64,000 nt of DNA from Sphingobacteriia bacterium 28-36-52 (GTDB taxonomy: Bacteria > Bacteroidota > Bacteroidia > Chitinophagales > Chitinophagaceae), in assembly GCA_002281575.1 (NCBI GenBank), contig NCGN01000009.1:1-64000 (forward strand), read 5' to 3'. Made by a program: the position numbers and the translations under genes. Numbering within the stretch: the stretch's first letter is position 1; every line of letters begins with the position of its first letter. Positions 51,045-59,541 of the stretch are shown here, piece after piece. The notes under the pieces were generated by a model that saw only the letters and a list, made by a program, of their open reading frames with translations, searched no databases and had not been told where the DNA came from.

Positions 51045-52616
51045 TTAATAATCTATTTTGGCAAAACAGGTATACCCTCTATACATGCAAGGTACAATGG
51101 CTTGTCGAGCCCCGGTTTGTTTGGAATGTCTGGGCATAAAGTCATATCCTCTTTCCAAGTTTTTGATTGTAGGGTTTCGGTCAATTTGCCCCTGCGGAGA
51201 AAGGGATTGATCGGTTAAAATATTGTTTCGCTTGTCTTGAATATTAAACATGAATCTAATTTGATCGCCCGAATTAATGATTCCATATCCAATATAATTA
51301 TCGGTATTATCGTCGTATTGTGTTTTACGAATGATATTGCTCCATTCCATTTTACCATTGGGCTCAAAAGAGATAACGGCAATATTATCCGAGAAATATC
51401 GGGTAACACTATTAGGACCCATATTATTCATGCCCCATGGAGAACCCCATGGGTATGCATTTAAGCCAGAACCATAAGGATAATACCCACCTAATCCAAT
51501 TCCTAACCCATTTCCAACATACGGATTAAAGAATGGAGAGCGATTCATCATATCCCAACGATTAAATGTATTCCCCCTTGCGCTCATATAGGCAGATTCT
51601 GCAATCATCATAAATCCACCATCTCTTCTTAAAATAAGGTTCTTTAAATAAAAATCATTGAAAGCGGTTTTAGCAGAACCTTCCCCCCTTACATCGGCTC
51701 TAAATTCTTCTGAAAAAACGGTAACCGCATTGAGGGTTTCGGTATTGGTTTGTTTATCCCACAACGAATAATACAATCCGTCTATATTGCCTCTTTTTTG
51801 TTTACTAAAAAAAGAAGTGATTAATATTTTCTTATTTAGGTTATCTATTTTAATTCGGGTATCATCTAAAAAGATGCTTTTTACTTTTAACTCGCTAATG
51901 GTAGAATTAATGCTGCCCAATGGCTTAATCACCAAGCTGACTTTGTTTATACTTTCATTGGTTGCAACACTCGATTCTCTCAAACAAACCAAATTACCAT
52001 CGTTGTCTATACCAAATTCACCCAAATAATCATTCCGATCGGGCATGGCAATGGCAATTCTCACTTTTTCCAATTGTCTGAGTTCTTTATCGAAAACGCA
52101 AGAAGTAACCACATGCTCTTTTTCGTTTCGGGTACTAACTTTAAAAGCAGCCATTTTTTGTTTGTCTTCGCTATTCACTACGGTATAAATTCTATTATTG
52201 GCTGTGTAACTCATTCCTGCAGTGGTATCCAACATTAAAGCGTCCCCCATTTTTTTACCATCGGATCCAATTTTGGCAGCCATGATATAGTAAATGTTTT
52301 TGATCTGGTACTGATAAATAAAATAAGCAAAGTCGGGATAAGTAATAAAGTCGGTGCCCAGCACTTTTGCTCTATCTGGCAAAAAGTCTAGTTTCACTTT
52401 GTTACTCAATTTCATTTCTGCATCGTAAACAGAAAAAAAATGGTCGTCTCGTGCATTCTTATAAATTAGGTATTTGCCGCTGATTTTGCCAATTACCTCA
52501 AAATTGAGGGTTCTAGGGTCATCCCGATCTGGTTCAGAATACGCTATATTTTGCGCAGAAACAGAAAAAATGTCCCCTAAAATCAACACCAAACAAAGCA
52601 AAAATGACCTTTTCAT
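51045..52616 (-). CDS. Exported protein of unknown function
   Basis: The 523-residue product has a signal peptide (MKRSFLLCLVLILGDIFSVSAQ). The body is rich in short beta segments such as FEVIGKISGKYLIYKNA and YFIYQYQIKNIYYIMAAKI, spaced like propeller blades. A Gly/Tyr/Pro/Asn-rich stretch runs roughly from residue 350 to 400. I recognise no named domain. It may be a periplasmic or surface propeller protein. It leads an operon with the downstream membrane protein. A possible -7 box TACATTTG lies at 52637-52644 on the minus strand, without a clear -33 element. Confidence 0.75.
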   Translation of the reverse strand: MKRSFLLCLVLILGDIFSVSAQNIAYSEPDRDDPRTLNFEVIGKISGKYLIYKNARDDHFFSVYDAEMKLSNKVKLDFLPDRAKVLGTDFITYPDFAYFIYQYQIKNIYYIMAAKIGSDGKKMGDALMLDTTAGMSYTANNRIYTVVNSEDKQKMAAFKVSTRNEKEHVVTSCVFDKELRQLEKVRIAIAMPDRNDYLGEFGIDNDGNLVCLRESSVATNESINKVSLVIKPLGSINSTISELKVKSIFLDDTRIKIDNLNKKILITSFFSKQKRGNIDGLYYSLWDKQTNTETLNAVTVFSEEFRADVRGEGSAKTAFNDFYLKNLILRRDGGFMMIAESAYMSARGNTFNRWDMMNRSPFFNPYVGNGLGIGLGGYYPYGSGLNAYPWGSPWGMNNMGPNSVTRYFSDNIAVISFEPNGKMEWSNIIRKTQYDDNTDNYIGYGIINSGDQIRFMFNIQDKRNNILTDQSLSPQGQIDRNPTIKNLERGYDFMPRHSKQTGARQAIVPCMYRGYTCFAKIDY

Positions 52617-52729
52617 AAAAGCAATCTTTATATTATCAAATGTACGCTATGTACAGTTTATCTAGTTTATACAATTTACCCATACATTTGTTAAAGATCT
52701 AATTGCTTTAATGCTTCAAAGCCTGTTTT

Positions 52730-54718
52730 GTGAGTAAAAATATCAACAAAGTTTCCGCTGCCGGTCTCTTAATTGCTTTGGGAATTATATACGGCGACAT
52801 TGGAACATCTCCGCTCTACGTTTTTAACGCAATCATAACCAATAGAGTCATTTCGGAAGAATTGATTATTGGGGCATTGTCTTGTATTATTTGGACTATT
52901 ACTTTACAAACTACTGTTAAGTATGTATTGCTTGTTTTAAATGCAGACAATAAAGGAGAGGGAGGCACATTTGCCTTGTATGCCTTGGTAAGACGAAGAA
53001 AAAAATGGCTGGTAATACCCGCAATGATAGGCGGTGCAGCATTATTAGCAGATGGAATTATCACACCTCCCATTTCGGTTACCTCGGCTATTGAAGGGTT
53101 AAAGGAGTTACCCGCCATGCGCAATATTGCTTCTAATACAATTGTTATTATTGTAATTGCCATATTAGCTGCCATCTTTTTCATGCAACAATTTGGTACC
53201 GCCAGTATTGGAAAATTGTTCGGACCCATCATGTTTATTTGGTTTACAATGCTGGCTGTTTTAGGCATTTGGCAAATGGGTAATGATTTAAGTGTACTGA
53301 AAGCATTAAATCCCTATTATGGAATTAAATTATTGACGCTCTATCCGAATGGATTTTGGTTACTAGGTGCGGTATTTCTTTGTACAACAGGGGCAGAAGC
53401 TTTGTATTCAGACTTGGGACATTGTGGTAGAAAAAATATAAGACTCTCTTGGATTTATGTAAAAGCCTGTTTGTTATTGAATTATTTTGGACAGGGTGCA
53501 TTGTTGTTGAGTAGTCATAAAGGATTGTTGGTAAATGCGGCCAATAAAGCGCAATTTGGCATCAACGCTTTCTACGATTTAATGCCCCAATGGTTTATTT
53601 TATTTGGGGTAATCATTGCTACATCAGCTGCCATTATTGCCAGTCAAGCCATGATATCTGGATCATTTACGCTAATTAGTGAAGCGCTTCGATTGAATTT
53701 ATGGCCGAAAATGAAAGTACGTTACCCTTCAGAGGAAAGGGGTCAATTGTTTGTACCTGGTATTAACCTGTTATTATTTGTTGGTTGTTTAGGTGTAGTT
53801 CTTTATTTCAGGGAGTCTTCTAAAATGGAAGCTGCATATGGATTGGCTATTGTGGTGACCATGCTCAGTACAACTATTTTATATTCTAATTTTTTGGTGC
53901 TCAAAAGGACTGCATCAGTTTGGATTTATATTTTCCTATTTGGCTATCTTATTTATGAGTCTGCTTTTTTAATAGCACTAATGGAAAAATTTGTTCATGG
54001 TGGTTATGTAACGTTATTAGTGGGAGGCGCTTTATTTGCAGTAATGTATGTTTGGTACAGGAGTAGAAAAATTAAAAATCGTTACGTAGAATTTGTTCGC
54101 TTAGAGAATTATATACCCATGATTCAAGAACTAAGCAACGACAAAAGTATTCCCAAATATGCCACCCACTTGGTGTATATGACTAGTGCAAATAACCACA
54201 ATGAAATTGAGCACAAAATCATTTATTCTATTTTGAATAAAAAACCTAAGAGAGCAGATATCTATTGGTTTATTCACGTAGATGTTTTAGACGATCCTTA
54301 TACCTGTGAATACAATGTTGAGCATATTATTCCCAATGATATCATCAGAATTGAATTTAGGTTGGGCTTTAGGGTAGAACATAGAATCAACCTAATGTTT
54401 CGCAAAGTGGTAGAGGAGTTGGTAAAGAACAAAGAAGTGAATATTACCAGCCGATACGAAAGCTTAGAAAAAAACAATATTGTAGGAGACTTTCAATTTA
54501 TTGTTTTAGAGAAGTACTTGAGCCAAGACAATGAATTGCCTTTCTTAGAAAGAATTGTAATGAAAATTTATTTCTGGCTAAAAGAAATCAGCTTAAGCGA
54601 AGAAAGAGGTTTTGGATTAGACCCCAGCAATGTGACCATTGAAAAGTTCCCATTAATTGTGGCACCAGTTGCCAATATGAAATTGTGTAGGGTATTTCCA
54701 GAAGGAGAAGACGCTTAA
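52730..54718 (+). CDS. kup: KUP-family potassium uptake protein
   Basis: The 662-residue protein starts with GTG. The family signature GIIYGDIGTSPLYV stands at residues 18-31, followed by twelve membrane helices (to about residue 445) with GEGGTFALYALVRRR and LYSDLGHCGRKNIRLSW. A cytoplasmic C-terminal domain follows. It imports K+ with protons across the inner membrane. No Trk/Ktr subunits are nearby, and it is followed 59 bases later by the first of two hydrolase genes. Confidence 0.94.
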   Translation: MSKNINKVSAAGLLIALGIIYGDIGTSPLYVFNAIITNRVISEELIIGALSCIIWTITLQTTVKYVLLVLNADNKGEGGTFALYALVRRRKKWLVIPAMIGGAALLADGIITPPISVTSAIEGLKELPAMRNIASNTIVIIVIAILAAIFFMQQFGTASIGKLFGPIMFIWFTMLAVLGIWQMGNDLSVLKALNPYYGIKLLTLYPNGFWLLGAVFLCTTGAEALYSDLGHCGRKNIRLSWIYVKACLLLNYFGQGALLLSSHKGLLVNAANKAQFGINAFYDLMPQWFILFGVIIATSAAIIASQAMISGSFTLISEALRLNLWPKMKVRYPSEERGQLFVPGINLLLFVGCLGVVLYFRESSKMEAAYGLAIVVTMLSTTILYSNFLVLKRTASVWIYIFLFGYLIYESAFLIALMEKFVHGGYVTLLVGGALFAVMYVWYRSRKIKNRYVEFVRLENYIPMIQELSNDKSIPKYATHLVYMTSANNHNEIEHKIIYSILNKKPKRADIYWFIHVDVLDDPYTCEYNVEHIIPNDIIRIEFRLGFRVEHRINLMFRKVVEELVKNKEVNITSRYESLEKNNIVGDFQFIVLEKYLSQDNELPFLERIVMKIYFWLKEISLSEERGFGLDPSNVTIEKFPLIVAPVANMKLCRVFPEGEDA

Positions 54719-54777
54719 AAACCATTTGTTCAAACAACCGAAAAAACAGAACTTACCGAAACATTCAACATTTCGGT

Positions 54778-55566
54778 TTGGGTACCATTCTACTATACAT
54801 TGTTATTGGCTATTTACTAATTGTATTGGTGGGCTACTTAATTCAAGAAAAGCTCATATTCAAGCCTGAAAAATTAGCCCAAGATTTTGAATACAAATAC
54901 GATGCTCCCTTTGAAGAATTATTTTTTGATGTAACAGAGGGGGTAAGAATAAATGGGCTACATTTTTATGTGGAAGAGCCAAAGGGGCTGATTCTCTACT
55001 TTCATGGCAATTCTAGAAGTATTAAAGGATGGGCAAAATACGCTCGTGATTTTTATCGGTATCAATACGATGTAGTGTTGGTAGACTATAGAGGATTTGG
55101 CAAGAGTACAGGCAAAAGAAGTGAGCGCGAAATGTTGGCCGATATGCAATTTGTTTATGAAACACTAAAGCAAAAATATCCAGAACACCATATTTTGGTT
55201 TATGGAAGAAGCTTAGGCAGTGGTTTTGCCACTAAAATTGCTGCTGACAATTCCCCTCGTTATTTAATATTAGACGCCCCCTATTATAGTTTTATTAAAG
55301 TAGCAGAAAGATTCACGCCTTTTATTCCGCATAAGCTCACCCTTCGATTTAAACTACAAACCGATCAATGGATTAAAAAAGTAAACTGCCATACTTATAT
55401 TATTCATGGAACCAAAGACTGGTTGATCCCTATTAAACAGAGTAAAAAATTACAAAAAATTAATCCACATAAGATTACCTTAATTAGTATTCATGGTGGT
55501 GGTCACAATAACCTACCTTCCTTTAATGAGTACCACAATTTTATACGAGATATTCTAAAATATTAA
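54778..55566 (+). CDS. Membrane-anchored alpha/beta hydrolase, copy 1
   Basis: The 262-residue protein must start at a TTG (54778), as no ATG or GTG precedes the first helix (residues 3-22). LILYFHGNSRSIKGW (oxyanion), VDYRGFGKSTGK, the nucleophile elbow VYGRSLGSGFATK, HGTKDWLIP (Asp) and HGGGHNNLP (His) show an ABHD13/BEM46-like serine hydrolase facing the periplasm. Substrate unknown. It is a tandem paralogue of the next gene. Confidence 0.85.
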   Translation: MGTILLYIVIGYLLIVLVGYLIQEKLIFKPEKLAQDFEYKYDAPFEELFFDVTEGVRINGLHFYVEEPKGLILYFHGNSRSIKGWAKYARDFYRYQYDVVLVDYRGFGKSTGKRSEREMLADMQFVYETLKQKYPEHHILVYGRSLGSGFATKIAADNSPRYLILDAPYYSFIKVAERFTPFIPHKLTLRFKLQTDQWIKKVNCHTYIIHGTKDWLIPIKQSKKLQKINPHKITLISIHGGGHNNLPSFNEYHNFIRDILKY

Positions 55567-55580
55567 GTGAGCATTTGGCT

Positions 55581-55588
55581 TAACTTTG
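55581..55588 (+). promoter_or_regulatory. Possible -7 box before the second hydrolase
   Basis: TAACTTTG ends four bases before the GTG at 55593. No -33 TTTG lies at the expected distance. Confidence 0.3.
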
Positions 55589-55592
55589 CCTC

Positions 55593-56399
55593 GTGAAAAA
55601 AGTTGTCATTGTCTTTTATATCAAAATAGCCCTATTGCTATATGCACTAGTTGGATCCCTCTTATTTATTTTTCAAGACCGATTATTGTTTCACCCTGAA
55701 GCGGTAAGTCAAAACAGCAGCTATCAGTTTAATCAACCCTACCAAGAGTCGGTAATTCCTTTAGATGCAAATACCCAATTTCATGTAGTCCATTTTATTG
55801 TTCCAGATTCAATTAGAAAAGGTTTGGTCTTATATTTTCATGGAAACAGAAAAAATATTGGCCATTACGCACAGTTTGCTACCAATTTTACCAAAAATAA
55901 TTATGAAGTGTGGATGATTGATTATCCTGGATTTGGCAAATCAATTGGGGAACTTACCGAAGAAAATTTATACGAGGGAGCGTTGCAATTATACATGTTG
56001 GCCAAATTAAGATTCAAGCCTGCTGAAATAATTATTTACGGAAAGTCAATAGGAACAGGCATTGCCACACAGTTGGCTTCGATAAGAGATTGTAAACACC
56101 TAATTTTAGAAACACCGTATTATAGCATGGAAACTTTATTGGGAAGGTATTTGTTTATGTACCCTTTGAATAAACTCATGCACTTTAAATTTCCCAGCAA
56201 CGAGTATATGCAGAAAGTAACTGCCCCAGTTACCATATTTCATGGCACCGATGATGGAGTGATTGCATATAGCAATGCGGAACGTTTTACCAAACACTTA
56301 AAGCAAGTAGATGAGTTTGTTCCCATCCCTGAAGGGAATCATACCAACTTAAATAACTTCAAGATCATGCAAGACAAGTTAAATTCTATTCTTCGCTAA
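55593..56399 (+). CDS. Membrane-anchored alpha/beta hydrolase, copy 2
   Basis: The 268-residue protein starts with GTG and has an N-terminal helix (residues 4-25). The layout is the same as in copy 1: LVLYFHGNRKNIGHY, IDYPGFGKSIGE, the elbow IYGKSIGTGIAT with the serine, HGTDDGVIAY (Asp) and PEGNHTNLNN (His). The two copies differ throughout, so the duplication is old and they may have different substrates. It lies 26 bases after copy 1 and converges on the S66 peptidase gene. Confidence 0.85.
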   Translation: MKKVVIVFYIKIALLLYALVGSLLFIFQDRLLFHPEAVSQNSSYQFNQPYQESVIPLDANTQFHVVHFIVPDSIRKGLVLYFHGNRKNIGHYAQFATNFTKNNYEVWMIDYPGFGKSIGELTEENLYEGALQLYMLAKLRFKPAEIIIYGKSIGTGIATQLASIRDCKHLILETPYYSMETLLGRYLFMYPLNKLMHFKFPSNEYMQKVTAPVTIFHGTDDGVIAYSNAERFTKHLKQVDEFVPIPEGNHTNLNNFKIMQDKLNSILR

Positions 56400-56406
56400 T
56401 AATCAG

Positions 56407-57321
56407 TTAAGCGATTTCTTTTAGTTTAACTGTTTTTGAAGTTATGCTTAGTTCAACTTTTGCCCCTACTTTTAACGCATAATTTTCGGTATCGTGGCTT
56501 ACCGGGAATCCAAAACAAACTGGATAATTATATTCGGCAATATGTTCCTTCAGCATTTCTTCAACGGTTTTTCCAAAAGGACGGGTAGTATCTTTTCGAT
56601 CAGTAAATCCACCCAATATTAATCCATTGAGCTGGCTTAATATCCCTGCCCTTTTTAGTTGAATGAACATCCGATCTATATTGTATGCATACTCTCCTAC
56701 ATCTTCTAAAAATAAAATGGCTCCCTTGGTTTTATACATCATATTAGATCCAACCAAATGAGCCATTAATGCTAGGTTACCTCCCATCAATACCCCTGTT
56801 GCCTTCCCCAATTGATTCATAGAATGCGCTGTACAACTGTATGATGCCTTAGCTCCTTTCAAAGCTTTTTGTAAAGACTGTACATAAGGCAGCTTAGCTC
56901 CCCCCTGATTAAATGCATTGGCCATAGGTGCATGTAATGAAGCTATACTGCACTTGGTTAATAAATGCGCATGCAAAACGGTGATATCACTAAATCCAAT
57001 AATCCATTTTGGATTTTTATTGAAAGCAGCAAAATTAAGTTGATCAATAATTCTAGTAACGCCATAACCACCTCTTCCACAAAGAATCGCTTTAATTGAA
57101 GGCTCGTTTAATAAGGCCTGCAATTCATCCCTACGCTCCTCATCAGTACCACTAAAATAATTGGTAGACTTACTTCCTACCGTTTTACCAATCATCACCT
57201 GAAAGCCCCATTCTTGCAAGGTTTTAACGCAGGTTAAAATTTTTTTCTTTTCCATATAACCCGCAGGGCAAGTGATGGCAATGGTGTCTCCTTTCTTCAA
57301 ATAAGGTGGAATCTTGATCAT
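56407..57321 (-). CDS. LD-carboxypeptidase (peptidase S66), cytosolic copy
   Basis: The start at 57321 (MIKIPPYLKKGDTIAITCPAGY) is the family start, two bases after the stop of the upstream paralogue. The 304-residue enzyme removes the terminal D-Ala from muropeptide tetrapeptides in peptidoglycan recycling. The nucleophile serine is in WIIGFSDITVLH. CGRGGYGVTRII precedes it, and the Glu and His of the triad lie in FLEDVGEYAYNIDRM and FGFPVSHDTENYALKVG. No signal peptide is present, in contrast to the other copy. Confidence 0.9.
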   Translation of the reverse strand: MIKIPPYLKKGDTIAITCPAGYMEKKKILTCVKTLQEWGFQVMIGKTVGSKSTNYFSGTDEERRDELQALLNEPSIKAILCGRGGYGVTRIIDQLNFAAFNKNPKWIIGFSDITVLHAHLLTKCSIASLHAPMANAFNQGGAKLPYVQSLQKALKGAKASYSCTAHSMNQLGKATGVLMGGNLALMAHLVGSNMMYKTKGAILFLEDVGEYAYNIDRMFIQLKRAGILSQLNGLILGGFTDRKDTTRPFGKTVEEMLKEHIAEYNYPVCFGFPVSHDTENYALKVGAKVELSITSKTVKLKEIA

Positions 57322-57323
57322 GG

Positions 57324-58340
57324 CTATACTTCGGTTAATTGTACTAAGTTGTTTTGAACAATTAATTGATGCGGCAATCCACACTTCAATGCAAAGTTGT
57401 TTTTGATATGACCTACCGGAAAATCAAAGCAAACAGGATAATTAAATGCCGCTACTTTTTCTTTTACGATGGTGTAAATATCTCTTCCAAAAGGAACAGC
57501 AGGATTGTCTACTTTAATATTACTAAAGCCCCCTACAATCAATCCCTTTAATTTAGACAACTTTCCTGATCGCAATAAATTACAAAACATCCGATCAATA
57601 TTGTATAAGGGTTCACCTACATCTTCTACAAATAAAATTTTTCCATCGGTGTTAATCATAGAAGCAGAACCATTGAGATTCTCCAATATTTTTAAATTAC
57701 CCCCTATTAAAATTCCTTTTGCAGTTCCAAGCCGATTCTGTTCAACCGGAATGGATGGATAGTTGATTTTTCTTCCCTCCAATGCATCTTTAATAGACAA
57801 TATACTTGCTTGCTGTACTTCATCTGCAGTGGCCCAATCTTTGGGAAAACTGCCACACATTTTGGAATGCAAACTAGCCATATGCACTACTTGATGCAAA
57901 TGGCTATGTAACACAGTGATATCACTAAAACCAATAACCCATTTAGGGGATTGGTTGAACTGATTAAAATTCAATAAGTCTACCATTCTTACTGCACCAT
58001 ATCCACCTGTTGCACATAGAATGGCTTTAACTTGTGGATCATCTAACATTTGCTGAAAATCCGCAGCACGCTCAGCATCAGTGCCACCAAAAGTATGATC
58101 CATCTTTCCAATGGTATTTCCTAGTTTAATTGTATAGCCCCAGCTTTGTATTAAATCAATAGAAGGCTGAATGGTTTCTAATAAGGAAAAACCTGCAGGG
58201 CAAGTAATGCCAATGGTGTCCCCCGGCTGTAAATAAGGAGGAACTTTTATTTTTCTACTTTTATTTCCAGCAGCAGAAGCCAATGCGGGCAGGGCCATCA
58301 ATCCCATTCCTGCCATATGCAAAAAGGACTGTCTTTTCAT
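57324..58340 (-). CDS. LD-carboxypeptidase (peptidase S66), exported copy
   Basis: The 338-residue protein starts with an export signal (MKRQSFLHMAGMGLMALPALASAAG) and then follows the S66 pattern: VPPYLQPGDTIGITCPAGF, CATGGYGAVRMV, the nucleophile WVIGFSDITVLHSH, FVEDVGEPLYNIDRM and FDFPVGHIKNNFALKCG. It should act on peptidoglycan peptides in the periplasm, complementing the cytosolic copy just downstream. Its ATG directly follows the stop of the small ribbon-helix-helix gene, so the group is one operon. Confidence 0.9.
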   Translation of the reverse strand: MKRQSFLHMAGMGLMALPALASAAGNKSRKIKVPPYLQPGDTIGITCPAGFSLLETIQPSIDLIQSWGYTIKLGNTIGKMDHTFGGTDAERAADFQQMLDDPQVKAILCATGGYGAVRMVDLLNFNQFNQSPKWVIGFSDITVLHSHLHQVVHMASLHSKMCGSFPKDWATADEVQQASILSIKDALEGRKINYPSIPVEQNRLGTAKGILIGGNLKILENLNGSASMINTDGKILFVEDVGEPLYNIDRMFCNLLRSGKLSKLKGLIVGGFSNIKVDNPAVPFGRDIYTIVKEKVAAFNYPVCFDFPVGHIKNNFALKCGLPHQLIVQNNLVQLTEV

Positions 58341-58526
58341 TTAACTATTTTTCTTGGGTTTAGGTTTGATCAAAATCGTATCTTTTTTTCTACCTGCATT
58401 GCGCAAAGACTGATCAATCAACATTTCAATTTGACCATTCACACTCCTAAACTCGTCTGCCGCCCATCTTTCGAGGGCGGCATACGTTTGTTGATCTATT
58501 CTTAAAACAAAAGATTTCTTACTCAA
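58341..58526 (-). CDS. Arc/ribbon-helix-helix type small protein
   Basis: The 61-residue protein reads [42 protein letters not shown], a short beta strand and two helices typical of the ribbon-helix-helix (Arc/CopG) fold, then a lysine-rich tail. Such proteins bind DNA as dimers, or act as antitoxin-like parts, but no toxin is adjacent. It sits 14 bases after the SPFH gene in the same transcript, so it could regulate that operon. This is inference. Confidence 0.8.
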   Translation of the reverse strand: MSKKSFVLRIDQQTYAALERWAADEFRSVNGQIEMLIDQSLRNAGRKKDTILIKPKPKKNS

Positions 58527-58540
58527 AACAATTCATTTAA

Positions 58541-59428
58541 TTATTGATGCAGTGTTCCTGTATTCACTACTGGAGATACCGATCTATCGCCACAAAGCAC
58601 CACCAATAAATTACTTACCATAACTGCTTTACGCTCTTCGTCTAATTCTACAACTTGCTTTTTAGACAACATATCTAAAGCCATTTCAACCATACCCACA
58701 GCACCTTCTACAATTTTACTACGGGCAGAAACAATGGCCGTTGCTTGTTGACGCTGTAACATAGCTTGTGCAATTTCTGGCGCATAAGCCAAGTGACTAA
58801 TTCGTGCTTCTTTAATAACTATACCAGCTTTCAACATTCTTTCATTTAATTCAGACTCCAACATGGCAATTACTTTTTCTCCACCATCACGTAAAGTTAC
58901 TGCTGCATGTTCATCATCAATACTATCATAAGGACAAGTGGAAGCCATATGGCGCAAAGCCGCTTCACTTTGATTGGTCATATAACTTGAAAAATTAACC
59001 ACGTCAAAACAAACTTTATACGTGTCTTCAATTTGCCAAAGTATCACTGCTGCAATTTCAATGGGGTTACCCAATTTGTCGTTCACTTTTAACTTGGTAC
59101 TTTCTAAGCTTTGCAAACGCAGCGACACTTTTTGTTTGGTGTACAATGGATTTACAAAAAAGAGTCCGTTGTCTTTTACCGTACCTACATACTTACCAAA
59201 AAAAGTAAGCACCACGCTTGTGTTTGGTTGAACAACTACCAAACCCAATAGCAAAAAAAAGATTATAATAAAATCAATGATAGAGCCCCAAATAAGCACA
59301 TATTTTAACCCATCCTCTGCTCCCTTTATTTGTGTGAGGGCATAAATACCTATCACCAATAAAATAGTAACCAATAACAAAACCAAAAACCCTTGCGCTG
59401 CTTTAATGGTCTTTTCCATAATTTTCAT
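58541..59428 (-). CDS. SPFH (band 7) domain membrane protein
   Basis: The 295-residue protein has two N-terminal membrane helices (about 13-31 and 45-63) and then the SPFH domain beginning VVVQPNTSVVLTFFGKYVGTVKDNGLFFVNP. A helical region with ISHLAYAPEIAQAMLQRQQATAIVSARSKIV, typical of this family, follows. Such proteins form large oligomers in the inner membrane and organise it or guard proteases. The start may also be the ATG at 59419. A good promoter lies at 59448-59478. It leads an operon with the small ribbon-helix-helix protein and two S66 peptidases. Confidence 0.9.
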   Translation of the reverse strand: MKIMEKTIKAAQGFLVLLLVTILLVIGIYALTQIKGAEDGLKYVLIWGSIIDFIIIFFLLLGLVVVQPNTSVVLTFFGKYVGTVKDNGLFFVNPLYTKQKVSLRLQSLESTKLKVNDKLGNPIEIAAVILWQIEDTYKVCFDVVNFSSYMTNQSEAALRHMASTCPYDSIDDEHAAVTLRDGGEKVIAMLESELNERMLKAGIVIKEARISHLAYAPEIAQAMLQRQQATAIVSARSKIVEGAVGMVEMALDMLSKKQVVELDEERKAVMVSNLLVVLCGDRSVSPVVNTGTLHQ

Positions 59429-59447
59429 TTTAATATTAATATGATAT

Positions 59448-59478
59448 CAAAATTATAGCATTTCTCCGAATTTCCAAA
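59448..59478 (-). promoter_or_regulatory. Promoter of the SPFH operon (TTTG-N19-TAATTTTG)
   Basis: On the minus strand TTTG (59475-59478), a 19-base spacer and TAATTTTG (59448-59455). It is back to back with the metG -7 box. Confidence 0.6.
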
Positions 59479-59493
59479 TAAATCTGCTTTTAG

Positions 59494-59501
59494 TACCTTT
59501 G
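59494..59501 (+). promoter_or_regulatory. Possible -7 box of metG
   Basis: TACCTTTG 40 bases before the metG ATG. The -33 region has no clear TTTG. Confidence 0.4.
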
Positions 59502-59541
59502 CCGCCTGCAACAAGCAGATTAGACCAAGAAGCAACCAATC

